Shown one piece after another: positions 17,556 to 27,278 of a stretch of 64,000 bases of DNA. Position 1 is the first letter of the stretch. Each line of letters starts with the position of its first letter. Made by a program: the position numbers and the translations under genes. Below the pieces are notes generated by a model that saw only the letters and a list, made by a program, of their open reading frames with translations, was not told the origin of the DNA and did no database searches. Source of the stretch: Gammaproteobacteria bacterium (lineage in GTDB: Bacteria; Pseudomonadota; Gammaproteobacteria; JAURND01). The stretch is from positions 1-64,000 of the forward strand of contig DASZWJ010000022.1 in assembly GCA_035546635.1 (NCBI GenBank). The letters are read 5' to 3'.

Positions 17556-18680
17556 ATGCGTTTAAGAGATTATTTCCCTTTAGGAATAGCGTTTAACGAT
17601 GCTTTTTGCAATCGTAAAAAGGAAATTGGCGTACTGATAAAAAATATACAAAATGGCAAACATACTTTGTTGATAGCAACTCGCAGATATGGAAAATCCA
17701 GTCTGGCCTTACGGGCACTTAAACTCAGTAATCTGCCGTATGTTGAGCGCGATTTCTACATGGCTAGAAATGAGAAAATCATAGAATCTTATATATTAAC
17801 CGCTGTAGTAGATCTAATAGGTAAGGCGTTGGGTCCCATTGATAAATTAATAGCCTCTATCAAAAGCTATGTAAAACATCTTAAGCCCAAATTGGAAATT
17901 GGTTCTTCGGCACTTAAGCTTGAATTAACCACTGACTTGGAAACAGATCCGGCGACTAATGTCAAAGAAGGGTTGTTATTATTAGAGCGTTTATTAGCTG
18001 AAAAGCAAAAGCAAGTCGTGTTGTTAATGGATGAATTTCAGGAAGTAGGCGTGATTGCGCAGGGTAAAGGCATTGAAGCGGCTATTCGTCATGTCGCACA
18101 ACAGACGCGTTATATCACCTTTATATTTTCTGGCAGTAACCGTAAGTTACTTAAGACTATGTTTGAAGATGAAACACGTCCGCTGTATAAGCTTTGCTGG
18201 AAGTTGCCATTGCAAAGGATTGCTACTGCTGAATACAGTGTACATTTGCAAAAAGCTGCTAAATCAGCTTGGAATCAATTGCTCGAAGAGGTTGTAGTGC
18301 AAAAGATACTCTCATTGACAGAAAGACATCCGTTTTATGTGAATAAGCTTTGTGATCGGCTATGGACATATTATAGCAAACCACCGTCGATCACTGAGGT
18401 AGAAAAAGTTTGGCTGGAAATTGCGGCAGAAGAAAAAAGTGATGCAGTGAAAGAAATCTCGCTATTATCGATGGGTCAAAAAAACGTTTTATTGGAAATT
18501 GCAAAAAATGTGGAGCATCTGACCGGAAAAAAAACGATTTTGGCTTTGCAGATGTCCAGCAGTTCAATTATCACTGCTTTGGAAGGCTTAGAGGAGAAAG
18601 ATGTGATTGAAAGAGTAGACGATCAGTATCAGATTATTAATCCGGTAGTTAAGTTTTATGTTTTAAAAAGCTTATCCTAA
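17556..18680 (+). CDS. P-loop ATPase of the archaeal-type/STAND-like AAA group
   Basis: A 374-residue ATP-binding protein. The Walker A is unusual in form, ATRRYGKSSLALRAL (about residue 43), and the Walker B is VVLLMDEFQEV (about 165). FIFSGSNRKLL is the sensor-1 strand, followed by a winged-helix C-terminus (about 300-370, with IITALEGLEEKDVIERVDDQ). This layout fits the Archaea-type ATPase family (PF01637), whose members occur as chromosomal orphans and often accompany mobile DNA. No nuclease or partner gene is adjacent. Function unknown. It is preceded by a triple 15-bp repeat and shares a hairpin with serS at its end. Confidence 0.8.
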   Translation: MRLRDYFPLGIAFNDAFCNRKKEIGVLIKNIQNGKHTLLIATRRYGKSSLALRALKLSNLPYVERDFYMARNEKIIESYILTAVVDLIGKALGPIDKLIASIKSYVKHLKPKLEIGSSALKLELTTDLETDPATNVKEGLLLLERLLAEKQKQVVLLMDEFQEVGVIAQGKGIEAAIRHVAQQTRYITFIFSGSNRKLLKTMFEDETRPLYKLCWKLPLQRIATAEYSVHLQKAAKSAWNQLLEEVVVQKILSLTERHPFYVNKLCDRLWTYYSKPPSITEVEKVWLEIAAEEKSDAVKEISLLSMGQKNVLLEIAKNVEHLTGKKTILALQMSSSSIITALEGLEEKDVIERVDDQYQIINPVVKFYVLKSLS

Positions 18681-18699
18681 GCACAGCTCAGGATAAGCT
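18669..18699. terminator. Bidirectional hairpin between the ATPase gene and serS
   Basis: AGCTTATCCT (18669-18678) and AGGATAAGCT (18690-18699) form a perfect 10-base stem in the 28-base convergent gap. Its left arm overlaps the last codons of the ATPase. T-rich sequence follows only weakly on each side. Confidence 0.65.
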
Positions 18700-18708
18700 A
18701 CTGACAAT

Positions 18709-20031
<1,323 letters not shown>

Positions 20032-20036
20032 TTAAA

Positions 20037-20339
20037 TTAATAACCCTTCCCTTCCCAGCTAACCACATGCCCTTGTCCAGCCAGGGGAACGAGGAATTCA
20101 AGTGCCTTAGCCACTTTCTCCGGGACATCAAAAAATTCAATCACCAGTGGTAAATTTAATGACATGCTCAATATTTCATTGCTGTGCATGGCGCCGGACT
20201 TACCAAACCCGCTGATGGCGCGAAATACGGTAACGCCAGATACTTTAATTTCATTATGCAAATAATTCATAATGGCATTGAGCAATTTATCGCCTTCAGT
20301 CACATAAATCCGCACCAAGGTGATTTGAGTTGCATTCAT
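20037..20339 (-). CDS. DUF190-family protein coupled to crcB
   Basis: A 100-residue protein. I chose the ATG at 20339 because it overlaps the crcB stop as ATGA and has GGGAGAA upstream; the longer reading would run through crcB. The sequence TLVRIYVTEGDKLLNAIMNY followed by VSGVTVFRAISGFGKSGAMH is typical of DUF190, a ferredoxin-like fold related to PII proteins. DUF190 genes are repeatedly found beside crcB, which suggests a role in sensing or gating fluoride export, but this is not shown. It is probably co-translated with crcB. Confidence 0.85.
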   Translation of the reverse strand: MNATQITLVRIYVTEGDKLLNAIMNYLHNEIKVSGVTVFRAISGFGKSGAMHSNEILSMSLNLPLVIEFFDVPEKVAKALEFLVPLAGQGHVVSWEGKGY

Positions 20340-20710
20340 AAATTTCTCCCTATATATACGCCAATGAAGGTTGCCAGTAAACACAGTACCAGACTTGACG
20401 CCACATTGAATAGTGCACTGGTTAAGTCACCTTGCTCAAATAGATTAAACGTATCCAGGCTAAAACTGGAAAAAGTCGTAAATCCTCCCAAAAAGCCGAT
20501 TAAAACTGCCGCGCGCCAAATGGGTAAAGTAGCTAAACGTTCTATAAACAACATACTTAAAAAACCGATCAAGAGGCAACCCAATACATTCACACATAAA
20601 GTTCCCAGGGGAAATTTAATGCCAGTCCATTGATTAATCCCCTGCGACATGACAAAACGTAACATCGATCCTAATGCGCCGCCTGCTGCTATGACGAGGA
20701 GTTGATACAT
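20336..20710 (-). CDS. crcB: Fluoride channel CrcB/Fluc
   Basis: A 124-residue membrane protein with four hydrophobic helices. It carries the family marks GGALGSMLRFVMSQGIN (with the Arg of the GxxxRY-like element), GTLCVNVLGCLLIGFL (the central Asn), and GFLGGFTTFSSFSLDTFNLF (the phenylalanine-box and the central sodium-binding TTFSSF turn). It forms dual-topology dimers that release cytoplasmic fluoride. The gene overlaps the following DUF190 gene by four bases. I looked for a fluoride riboswitch upstream (20711-20723) and found no room for one. Confidence 0.95.
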   Translation of the reverse strand: MYQLLVIAAGGALGSMLRFVMSQGINQWTGIKFPLGTLCVNVLGCLLIGFLSMLFIERLATLPIWRAAVLIGFLGGFTTFSSFSLDTFNLFEQGDLTSALFNVASSLVLCLLATFIGVYIGRNL

Positions 20711-20723
20711 AAACTTAACTTCA

Positions 20724-21524
20724 CTAAAAAAAATGTATCTGAAACAGGCTGATGAAAATTTCCATTAAAATCAATAAAATTATAATGGTTTCCAACATAC
20801 TGCTGTGCAGATGGTGCAGCTGTGTATTCAGCATATCAATGATTTCATGCAACACATCTAGTTTGCGATTTAAAGCATGCGCGCGTCTTGGTACATCTAA
20901 GTATTTTTCCGTCATCACATAATTGGTTTCTAGATTGGGAAATTGCCAGAAATATTCGGGCATTTCTAAGTATTCACTGCTGAGATTGACATCGCTGCGT
21001 TCTAAAAAGATTTCACCCATGCGTTTAGAGATGGCGCGGTGAGAGAGTCTAATTCTGCCGCGTTTGGCCAGTTCTTCAGGTATTTTTTCATTTTGCTTAA
21101 TCATTTTTTGGATAGCTTCTTCATAAGCAGCCAGCTTAATAGATTGGGCTAGGCCGTAAGAAATAGCGAGTTTAATCGCGACGCTATTAGATTCAAGCTC
21201 GATAATGTCGATATTAAAACGCTCATGCACATAAATACGGGTACGTTCACCCAGGCGAAAGGAAAAACTGTCCATTTCTACTCTATCCAAAAGCGCAATG
21301 GAAAATTTTTGTATTTCTGCCATAAGCTGCAGTTCTTGCTTCCGGGTTAATGCCCAGACCACCATGCAGCCTTGCGGAAAACAAAAGATATCACCAGGTT
21401 GGCCGTTTTTGCAAAGGTGCAGCACATCACGGTAAAACCGGGTTTGATATTGCCTACTTTTGAAATAAGCTACCATTTCATTCAATTGGTAGTTTTTTGC
21501 CGTGCAATAAGATATACAGCGCAT
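20724..21524 (-). CDS. RMD1/YagE-family (DUF155) membrane-anchored protein
   Basis: A 266-residue protein resembling the RMD1/YagE family, whose yeast members organise microtubules or sit on mitochondria and whose bacterial role is unknown. Typical parts: GDIFCFPQGCMVVWALTRKQ, ESNSVAIKLAISYGLAQSIK, FLERSDVNLSSEYLEMPEYF and YLDVPRRAHALNRKLDVLHE. The C-terminus has one membrane helix (METIIILLILMEIFISLFQI), placing the soluble part in the cytoplasm. It lies 13 bases before crcB on the same strand, so all three genes may be one transcript. Confidence 0.85.
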   Translation of the reverse strand: MRCISYCTAKNYQLNEMVAYFKSRQYQTRFYRDVLHLCKNGQPGDIFCFPQGCMVVWALTRKQELQLMAEIQKFSIALLDRVEMDSFSFRLGERTRIYVHERFNIDIIELESNSVAIKLAISYGLAQSIKLAAYEEAIQKMIKQNEKIPEELAKRGRIRLSHRAISKRMGEIFLERSDVNLSSEYLEMPEYFWQFPNLETNYVMTEKYLDVPRRAHALNRKLDVLHEIIDMLNTQLHHLHSSMLETIIILLILMEIFISLFQIHFF

Positions 21525-21867
21525 AATCCCTCGCTTTTTAAATCCTTCGTAACTGTAACTGCTTGTCAGTCGTCCCGCAGGATGCCAGGAAGACGGATCA
21601 TATTGCGTGCGAGCAGTTACTTGTAACTCTAATCAGAGGCAGATTTGGTATAGTCAAACATATGATTCTACCAAGTCAAGTGTATTTTAGCACTGCATAC
21701 CCTAGGTCACAGATGGGAGAGGGAGCTACAGAGCCAAGCGAGGAAAAAATGCTGCCATTGAATTACACGAGAACTCAACCTCTTGCGCATCCTTAGTTGC
21801 AGCATATATACTCGCGACCTCAGGGTCTTTGTGCCTTCACATGCGGTGAACAGACTAAGGATAAAGA
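21525..21867. other. Intergenic region upstream of the tetra-haem cytochrome gene
   Basis: No gene was seen in this 343-base gap. An imperfect inverted repeat pairs GTAACTGCTTG (21555-21565) with CGAGCAGTTAC (21610-21620). The stretch 21707-21722 (GGTCACAGATGGGAGA) resembles the centre of the repeat at 23423-23512. The gap must hold divergent promoters for the RMD1 gene and the cytochrome/oxidase cluster, but I cannot place them firmly. Confidence 0.5.
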
Positions 21868-23418
21868 ATGTACAGCTACTTTTACTCACAGGCAAAACTG
21901 GGCGGCATAGCCCTTCGGTTTATTGCGCGTTCCGTAAAATGGATAGTTTTGGGTTTGAGCCTGTTTTTTACTACTTTATGCTTTGCGGATGAAGCGGCTA
22001 ATGCGGATAAATACGCTGAAGTGCCCTATCCTCCCGTAAATTATGGTACAGGTCCTCAGGCGGACAGCATTAAGCGGGGTGAGTATCTCGTGAAAGCAGG
22101 TGACTGCATCGCCTGTCATACGAATGTCGGTGGCAAACCATTTGCGGGGGGTTTACCTATCAAGACGCCTTTTGGCACCATGTATGTTCCCAACATTACT
22201 TCTGACCAAGAAACGGGTATAGGCAATTGGTCGGATGACGATTTCGTGCGTGCTATGCACGAAGGTATTTCTAAAAAGGGGCATTATTATTTTCCGGCTT
22301 TCCCGTTTATGTATTTTGATAAAATGAGCCGCCAAGATGTGCTTGATATCAGAGCTTATTTAAATGCCATACCTGCTGTCCACCAGCCAAACCGTCCTTT
22401 GGATATGCCATGGCCTTTCAGCTGGCGAGAGTTGCAGAGTTTTTCGCGCTTCTTATTCTTTGATTTTAGCAAAGGGGAGTTTCAGCCTGATTTGCGCAAA
22501 TCTCCTGAATGGAACCGCGGAGCGTTTTTGGTTGAAGGCCCAGGTCATTGTGCCATGTGCCATAGTCCGTTGAATTTCTTTGGCTTTGCTAAAAAGAAAT
22601 ATGATTTGACCGGCGGCTTTGTTGATGGATATTCCGCCCCTAATATTTCGGCAAGCGGATTAAAAGATGTGCCCACACAAAAAATTCTCGATGTGTTTTT
22701 AAAAGATCAAAAATACACTGGGGGCATGGTGCAAGGTCCCATGTTGCAAGTCAATCATGATAGCCTACGTTATCTGAGTGTAGATGATCTGAATGCGATT
22801 GTGACTTATTTACGTACGGTAGAAAGCAAAATGCCGCCGGCGCCTAGCGTAGGAACCGGTGCAAAAGCAGGAGAAGCGATCTATCAAAAATATTGCGCTG
22901 GCTGTCATATGAGTGGTGGCGGTGGTGCACCTAAGTTTGGTGATTCAAGTCAATGGGCGCCGTTCCTTGCTGCTGGTATGGACAAAGTTTATACCAATGC
23001 CATTCATGGTGTTGGTGGTATGCCTCCCAAAGGCAATTGTGATAGCTGCACAGATGACCAAGTGAAAAATGCGGTAGATTATATTGTGAACAACAGTAAA
23101 GGCACTGCAGGCCAATCTCAGGCAGCTGCGCCTGCAGTCCAATCCCTGACTTCACTGCAAAAAGGTAAAGAGGTATATACGGAAGTTTGCTCGGTTTGTC
23201 ACACCAATGGGCAACTGGGTGCACCCAAATTAGGAGACAAGGAGGCATGGACACCGATCTTACAGAATAATCTCGATGTATTGATCGAACGCTCAATTAA
23301 GGGATACAAAGGTCATCCGCCTATGGGAGCGTGTTATCAGTGTAGCGATGCTGATATTATCTCGGCGGTGAAATACATGGCGCAGGAAAGCGGTACAGGA
23401 AATTATAAATTGTGGTGA
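21868..23418 (+). CDS. Four-haem membrane-anchored cytochrome c
   Basis: A 516-residue exported protein; the signal/anchor is near residues 18-42 (VKWIVLGLSLFFTTLCFA). Four CxxCH haem sites are visible: CIACH, CAMCH, CAGCH and CSVCH. The first two, with the spacing and GGKPFAGGLPIKTPFGTMYV block, resemble the cytochrome subunit of membrane alcohol/gluconate dehydrogenases. The last two are tandem cytochrome c5-like modules, each with GAPKFGD or GAPKLGD and a CxxC pair (NCDSC, CYQC) near the end of the domain. The gene starts the respiratory cluster and an AAGGA site precedes the ATG. It probably feeds electrons to the oxidase encoded downstream (inference). Confidence 0.85.
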   Translation: MYSYFYSQAKLGGIALRFIARSVKWIVLGLSLFFTTLCFADEAANADKYAEVPYPPVNYGTGPQADSIKRGEYLVKAGDCIACHTNVGGKPFAGGLPIKTPFGTMYVPNITSDQETGIGNWSDDDFVRAMHEGISKKGHYYFPAFPFMYFDKMSRQDVLDIRAYLNAIPAVHQPNRPLDMPWPFSWRELQSFSRFLFFDFSKGEFQPDLRKSPEWNRGAFLVEGPGHCAMCHSPLNFFGFAKKKYDLTGGFVDGYSAPNISASGLKDVPTQKILDVFLKDQKYTGGMVQGPMLQVNHDSLRYLSVDDLNAIVTYLRTVESKMPPAPSVGTGAKAGEAIYQKYCAGCHMSGGGGAPKFGDSSQWAPFLAAGMDKVYTNAIHGVGGMPPKGNCDSCTDDQVKNAVDYIVNNSKGTAGQSQAAAPAVQSLTSLQKGKEVYTEVCSVCHTNGQLGAPKLGDKEAWTPILQNNLDVLIERSIKGYKGHPPMGACYQCSDADIISAVKYMAQESGTGNYKLW

Positions 23419-23422
23419 TTCT

Positions 23423-23512
23423 CTTAAAGCCTTAGCATTTTTTCTTCTCCCATCCCACAAGGGGATTCCCTTCGGTCACAGACGGGAGAAGGGAAAATGC
23501 CAAGGCTTTAAG
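23423..23512. repeat. Composite palindrome, family B
   Basis: Arms CTTAAAGCCTTAGCATTTTT (left, from 23423) and AAAATGCCAAGGCTTTAAG (right, to 23512) enclose an inner pair CTTCTCCC / GGGAGAAG, with TTCGGTCACAGAC in the loop. Related structures occur at 34258-34325 and, reduced, at 39707-39732. It may also terminate the cytochrome gene. Confidence 0.75.
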
Positions 23513-23636
23513 AAGAAAACATAACCAGAAGAAGCAGGATCATTTAATTCTCATCAGATTAGATGATAACCAACTAAAACAGGGTGGAAGTTTTTCCGCC
23601 CCATCACTAAAAATTAAGATTCAAGAGAGTGAGCCC

Positions 23637-24818
23637 ATGCGCTTGACGCGTAGCCTAAAAATTTTTTTTCTCATATTCCTTGGTTTTCTGGGAATGACCA
23701 ATGCCCATGCTGACTATACTTTAAATCTCACACCCGGCGTTACGCCTATCAGTCAGGATATTTATAACCTGCACATGACCATTTTTTGGATTTGTGTTGC
23801 CATTGGTGTCGTGGTTTTTAGCATTATGTTTTACGCTTTAATCAGGCATCGTAAATCCTTAGGCGTCAAACCTGCAACTTTTCATGGCAACACCCGTATT
23901 GAAATTTTTTGGGCAGTCGTACCTTTTTTAATCCTGGTTATTATGGCGGTGCCAGCAACTTTAGTATTAATGCGTATGGAAGATAGCAGTAACGCCGATG
24001 TCAACATTAAGGTCACCGGGTATCAGTGGAAATGGCAATACGAATACCTAGATGAAGGTATTAGTTTTTATAGCAATCTCTCAACCCCATTGGATCAGAT
24101 CAAAAACAAAGCCCCCAAAGATAAGTGGTACTTATTACAAGTCGATAAACCGCTGGTTGTCCCAGTACATAAAAAAATCCGCTTTTTAGTTACCTCCAAT
24201 GATGTTATTCATTCCTGGTGGGTACCTGCTTTAGGAATCAAACGTGATGCTATCCCAGGCTTTATCCATGAAGCTTGGGCGCGAATTGAAACCCCAGGTA
24301 TTTATCGCGGACAATGTGCTGAACTATGTGGATTAAATCATGGCTTTATGCCCATAGTGGTAGATGCCCGCAGTGAAGAAGATTATGCGAAGTGGGTACA
24401 GGCGCAGAAATCAGGCGCAGCGGAGGCGCAAACCCAAGCGGTAGCAGATAATAACAAAACCTGGACGCAACAAGAATTAATGCAGAGCGGTGAAAATTTG
24501 TATAACAGCCAGTGTGCTGCCTGCCATAAACCCAATGGCCTTGGCATGCCTCCTGCCTTTCCAGCACTGGTGGGCAGTAAAATTGCCACGGGTCCGGTTA
24601 AAAACCATATCGATATTGTCTTAAATGGTAAACCCGGCACTGCCATGGCAGCATTTGGCAAACAGCTAAATGATGCGGACATTGCTGCCATTATTACTTA
24701 TGAGCGCAATGCTTGGGGAAATGCTGAACAAAATAAATATGGCAAACATGCAGGCGGCCTAGTACAACCCGCAGAAGTTGCGGCCGCGCGTCAAACAATG
24801 AGTGGGGAAACAAAATGA
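23637..24818 (+). CDS. coxB: Cytochrome c oxidase subunit II with fused cytochrome c (caa3 type)
   Basis: A 393-residue protein: signal peptide (to about residue 25), two membrane helices (50-75 and 95-115), and a CuA domain with RGQCAELCGLNHGFM, which carries the two Cys, the Glu, the His and the Met ligands. A C-terminal cytochrome c domain has CAACH at about residue 294 and a Met ligand in the following region. Ordinary subunit II ends near residue 260, so this is a caa3-type subunit II. It takes electrons from a cytochrome c and passes them through CuA to subunit I. It overlaps coxA by four bases (ATGA), so the two are co-translated. Confidence 0.96.
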   Translation: MRLTRSLKIFFLIFLGFLGMTNAHADYTLNLTPGVTPISQDIYNLHMTIFWICVAIGVVVFSIMFYALIRHRKSLGVKPATFHGNTRIEIFWAVVPFLILVIMAVPATLVLMRMEDSSNADVNIKVTGYQWKWQYEYLDEGISFYSNLSTPLDQIKNKAPKDKWYLLQVDKPLVVPVHKKIRFLVTSNDVIHSWWVPALGIKRDAIPGFIHEAWARIETPGIYRGQCAELCGLNHGFMPIVVDARSEEDYAKWVQAQKSGAAEAQTQAVADNNKTWTQQELMQSGENLYNSQCAACHKPNGLGMPPAFPALVGSKIATGPVKNHIDIVLNGKPGTAMAAFGKQLNDADIAAIITYERNAWGNAEQNKYGKHAGGLVQPAEVAAARQTMSGETK

Positions 24819-26422
24819 GTGAAAATTCGGTAACGCAAGAACATGAAGTGCACGCTGAGCATGGTCCTGCCTGGTATGGCAAGGGTCTTGGCGCATGGAT
24901 AAAGCGTTGGGTTTTTACCACTAATCACAAAGATATTGGCACGTTATATCTGTGGTTATCCTGCATCATGTTTTTTGTGGCAGGAACCATGGCGTTATTG
25001 ATCCGCGCGGAATTGTTCCAGCCAGGCGAGCGTCTACTCAATCCTGATTTGTTTAATTCAATGACCACCATGCATGGTTTAATCATGGTATTTGGTGTGG
25101 TTATGCCGGCATTTGTTGGCCTTGCTAACTGGCAGATCCCAATGATGATCGGTGCACCAGATATGGCTTTGCCGCGATTGAATAATTGGAGCTTCTGGAT
25201 ATTACCGTTTGCGTTTACTCTATTATTAAGTACCTTCTTATTACCAGGCTCAGCGCCTAATTATGGATGGACTTTCTATGCACCATTGTCAACCACTTAT
25301 GGCCCGCCTAGCACAGACTTCATGATCTTTTCCATACACCTGATGGGGATTTCCTCTATTTTAGGTGCTATCAATATCATCGCCACTATCATTAACATGC
25401 GCGCTCCAGGCATGCATTATATGAAAATGCCGGTGTTTGTCTGGAGTTGGTTTATCACGGCATTTTTGTTATTAGCGATTATGCCAGTGTTGGCAGGTGC
25501 AGTGACCATGATGCTGACTGACCGGCATTTTGGTACCACCTTCTTTAATGCGGCTGGCGGCGGCGATCCAGTGTTATTTCAACATGTATTCTGGTTTTTC
25601 GGCCATCCCGAAGTCTATGTGCTGATTTTGCCGGCATTTGGTGTCATGTCAGAAGTCATTCCAACTTTTAGCCGTAAGCCTTTATTTGGCTATCACTTCA
25701 TGGTCTATGCCATTATGGCTATTGCCATATTGTCTTATATTGTTTGGGCGCATCATATGTTTACGGTCGGTATTCCTCTGGCGGCGCAATTATTCTTTAT
25801 GTATGCCACTATGTTGATTGCAGTGCCTACGGGAATTAAGGTATTCAATTGGGTCAGCACCATGTATCGGGGTGCTATCACTTTTGAAACACCTATGTTA
25901 TTTGCTATCGCTTTTGTATTTTTATTTACCATTGGTGGCTTTTCCGGTCTGATGCTCTCGATTGTCCCTGCGGACTATCAGTATCAAGATACGTATTTTG
26001 TGGTGGCGCATTTCCACTATGTATTAGTGCCAGGTTCAATTTTTGGCATCATGACCGGCGTGTATTATTGGCTGCCAAAATGGACAGGTAAAATGTATAG
26101 TGAAGCTTTAGGCAAATGGCATTTCTGGTTATCGGTCATTGGGTTGAACATCACATTTTTCCCTATGCATTTTCTGGGATTAGCAGGTATGCCGCGACGC
26201 ATTCCTGATTATGCGCTACAGTTTACGAATTTTAATGCTATCGCTAGTGTCGGCGCATTTATATTTGGTTTTTCACAGTTATTGTTTCTTATAAACATCA
26301 TTTGGACTATTCGTAAAGGGAGACCGGCAACCGCGCAAGTATGGGAAGGTGCACATGGGCTGGAGTGGCAATTGCCTTCACCCGCTCCGTATCATAGCTG
26401 GACAACACCGCCTAAAGTTTGA
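24815..26422 (+). CDS. coxA: Cytochrome c oxidase subunit I
   Basis: A 535-residue subunit with twelve membrane helices. The haem a/a3 and CuB ligands are in the expected places: TMHGLIMVF (haem a His), HPEVYVLILP (the CuB His with the cross-linked Tyr and the Glu of the D channel), WAHHMF (two CuB His) and VAHFHYVL (both haem His). The K-channel Lys is present in PTGIKVFNW and the D-channel Asp in APDMALPRLNN, so this is an A1-type oxidase that pumps protons. Its stop at 26420 is separated from cox11 by about 30 bases. Confidence 0.97.
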   Translation: MSENSVTQEHEVHAEHGPAWYGKGLGAWIKRWVFTTNHKDIGTLYLWLSCIMFFVAGTMALLIRAELFQPGERLLNPDLFNSMTTMHGLIMVFGVVMPAFVGLANWQIPMMIGAPDMALPRLNNWSFWILPFAFTLLLSTFLLPGSAPNYGWTFYAPLSTTYGPPSTDFMIFSIHLMGISSILGAINIIATIINMRAPGMHYMKMPVFVWSWFITAFLLLAIMPVLAGAVTMMLTDRHFGTTFFNAAGGGDPVLFQHVFWFFGHPEVYVLILPAFGVMSEVIPTFSRKPLFGYHFMVYAIMAIAILSYIVWAHHMFTVGIPLAAQLFFMYATMLIAVPTGIKVFNWVSTMYRGAITFETPMLFAIAFVFLFTIGGFSGLMLSIVPADYQYQDTYFVVAHFHYVLVPGSIFGIMTGVYYWLPKWTGKMYSEALGKWHFWLSVIGLNITFFPMHFLGLAGMPRRIPDYALQFTNFNAIASVGAFIFGFSQLLFLINIIWTIRKGRPATAQVWEGAHGLEWQLPSPAPYHSWTTPPKV

Positions 26423-26451
26423 TTGCATTTTTTTATTTATACGAGAGAACC

Positions 26452-27045
26452 ATGCCTGAGTCTGCACCTGCTAGCAATCGACCACGAACTAAAAGCAGCA
26501 AGCGTCTGGTGATTATATTATTAGTCTGTGCCGTGTTCATGTTTGGTTTTGGCTATGCATTGGTACCCTTATACAACGTATTGTGTCAAAAACTGGGATT
26601 TAATGGTAAAACTAGCGGCATGGTGGCACCGGTTGCGGTTTCAGCAGTAGATGAATCCAGAACGATTACCGTACAATTTTTGGCAACGAATAATGCCAAT
26701 CTTCCCTGGAAGTTCCACCCCTATCGCACCAGTATCGAAGTGCATCCAGGTGAAAATGCTAAGATAGCTTATTTTGCGAAGAATCTGTCCGATCATCCTA
26801 TGACGGTTCAAGCCGTACCCAGCGTGAGCCCTGGGGTAGCTGCTAAATATTTGAAAAAAACCGAATGCTTTTGTTTCGCTCAACAGACTTTAAATAGCAA
26901 TGAAAGCATGGATATGCCACTTTTGTTCCATCTGGATCGAGATTTACCCAAAGATGTTAAGACGGTGACTTTAGCCTATACTTTATTTGATGTTACCGGG
27001 ATGAAAAAAACGGCTAATCCAGATGAGATTGGTAAGATTAAATAA
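26452..27045 (+). CDS. ctaG: Cytochrome c oxidase assembly protein Cox11/CtaG
   Basis: A 197-residue protein that delivers copper to CuB of subunit I. I chose the ATG at 26452 since GAGAG lies upstream; the longer reading uses a TTG inside the coxA end. One membrane helix (VIILLVCAVFMFGFGYALVP) anchors a periplasmic domain. The copper-binding KTECFCFAQQTL motif (CFCF) is present, followed by MDMPLLFHLDRDLP. It lies between coxA and coxC, the common order. Other assembly genes (ctaA, ctaB, surf1) are not in this window. Confidence 0.95.
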   Translation: MPESAPASNRPRTKSSKRLVIILLVCAVFMFGFGYALVPLYNVLCQKLGFNGKTSGMVAPVAVSAVDESRTITVQFLATNNANLPWKFHPYRTSIEVHPGENAKIAYFAKNLSDHPMTVQAVPSVSPGVAAKYLKKTECFCFAQQTLNSNESMDMPLLFHLDRDLPKDVKTVTLAYTLFDVTGMKKTANPDEIGKIK

Positions 27046-27079
27046 CAGCAATTCCCGCCCTTCAGAAATTTATAATTCT

Positions 27080-27230
27080 TTGACTTAGCGGGAATTTCCT
27101 TGCGCGATGGGGGTTTGCCAAGGGGGAGAATCGCGATTCTCCCCCTTGGCTGCAAGCGCGAACTTGTTTCGCGCGCAGCATCAAATCAGGGAAGGAATTC
27201 TCGCTGTGTAACAGCGGGAATTCCTGGTTA
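27080..27230. repeat. Long nested palindrome between cox11 and coxC
   Basis: The centre, 27117-27150, is a perfect 34-base palindrome (GCCAAGGGGGAGAATCG joined to its exact complement). Around it lie weaker pairs: TTGCGCG / TGCAAGCGCG, and AGCGGGAATTTCCTT against AAGGAATTCTCGCT. It sits inside what is usually one transcript, so it could attenuate or process the mRNA before coxC. Confidence 0.75.
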
Positions 27231-27278
27231 AATGACTAATATAATAGTGGTAGTAAAAGTTTTTTGAGGAATAAAAAA

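Noticed and set aside
20711..20723. Fluoride riboswitch upstream of crcB
   Set aside because: Only 13 bases separate crcB from the upstream gene, so there is no space, and no crcB-motif sequence was found.
24346..24921. Overlapping minus-strand frames inside coxB and coxA
   Set aside because: They are shadows of conserved coding sequence and have no known similarity.
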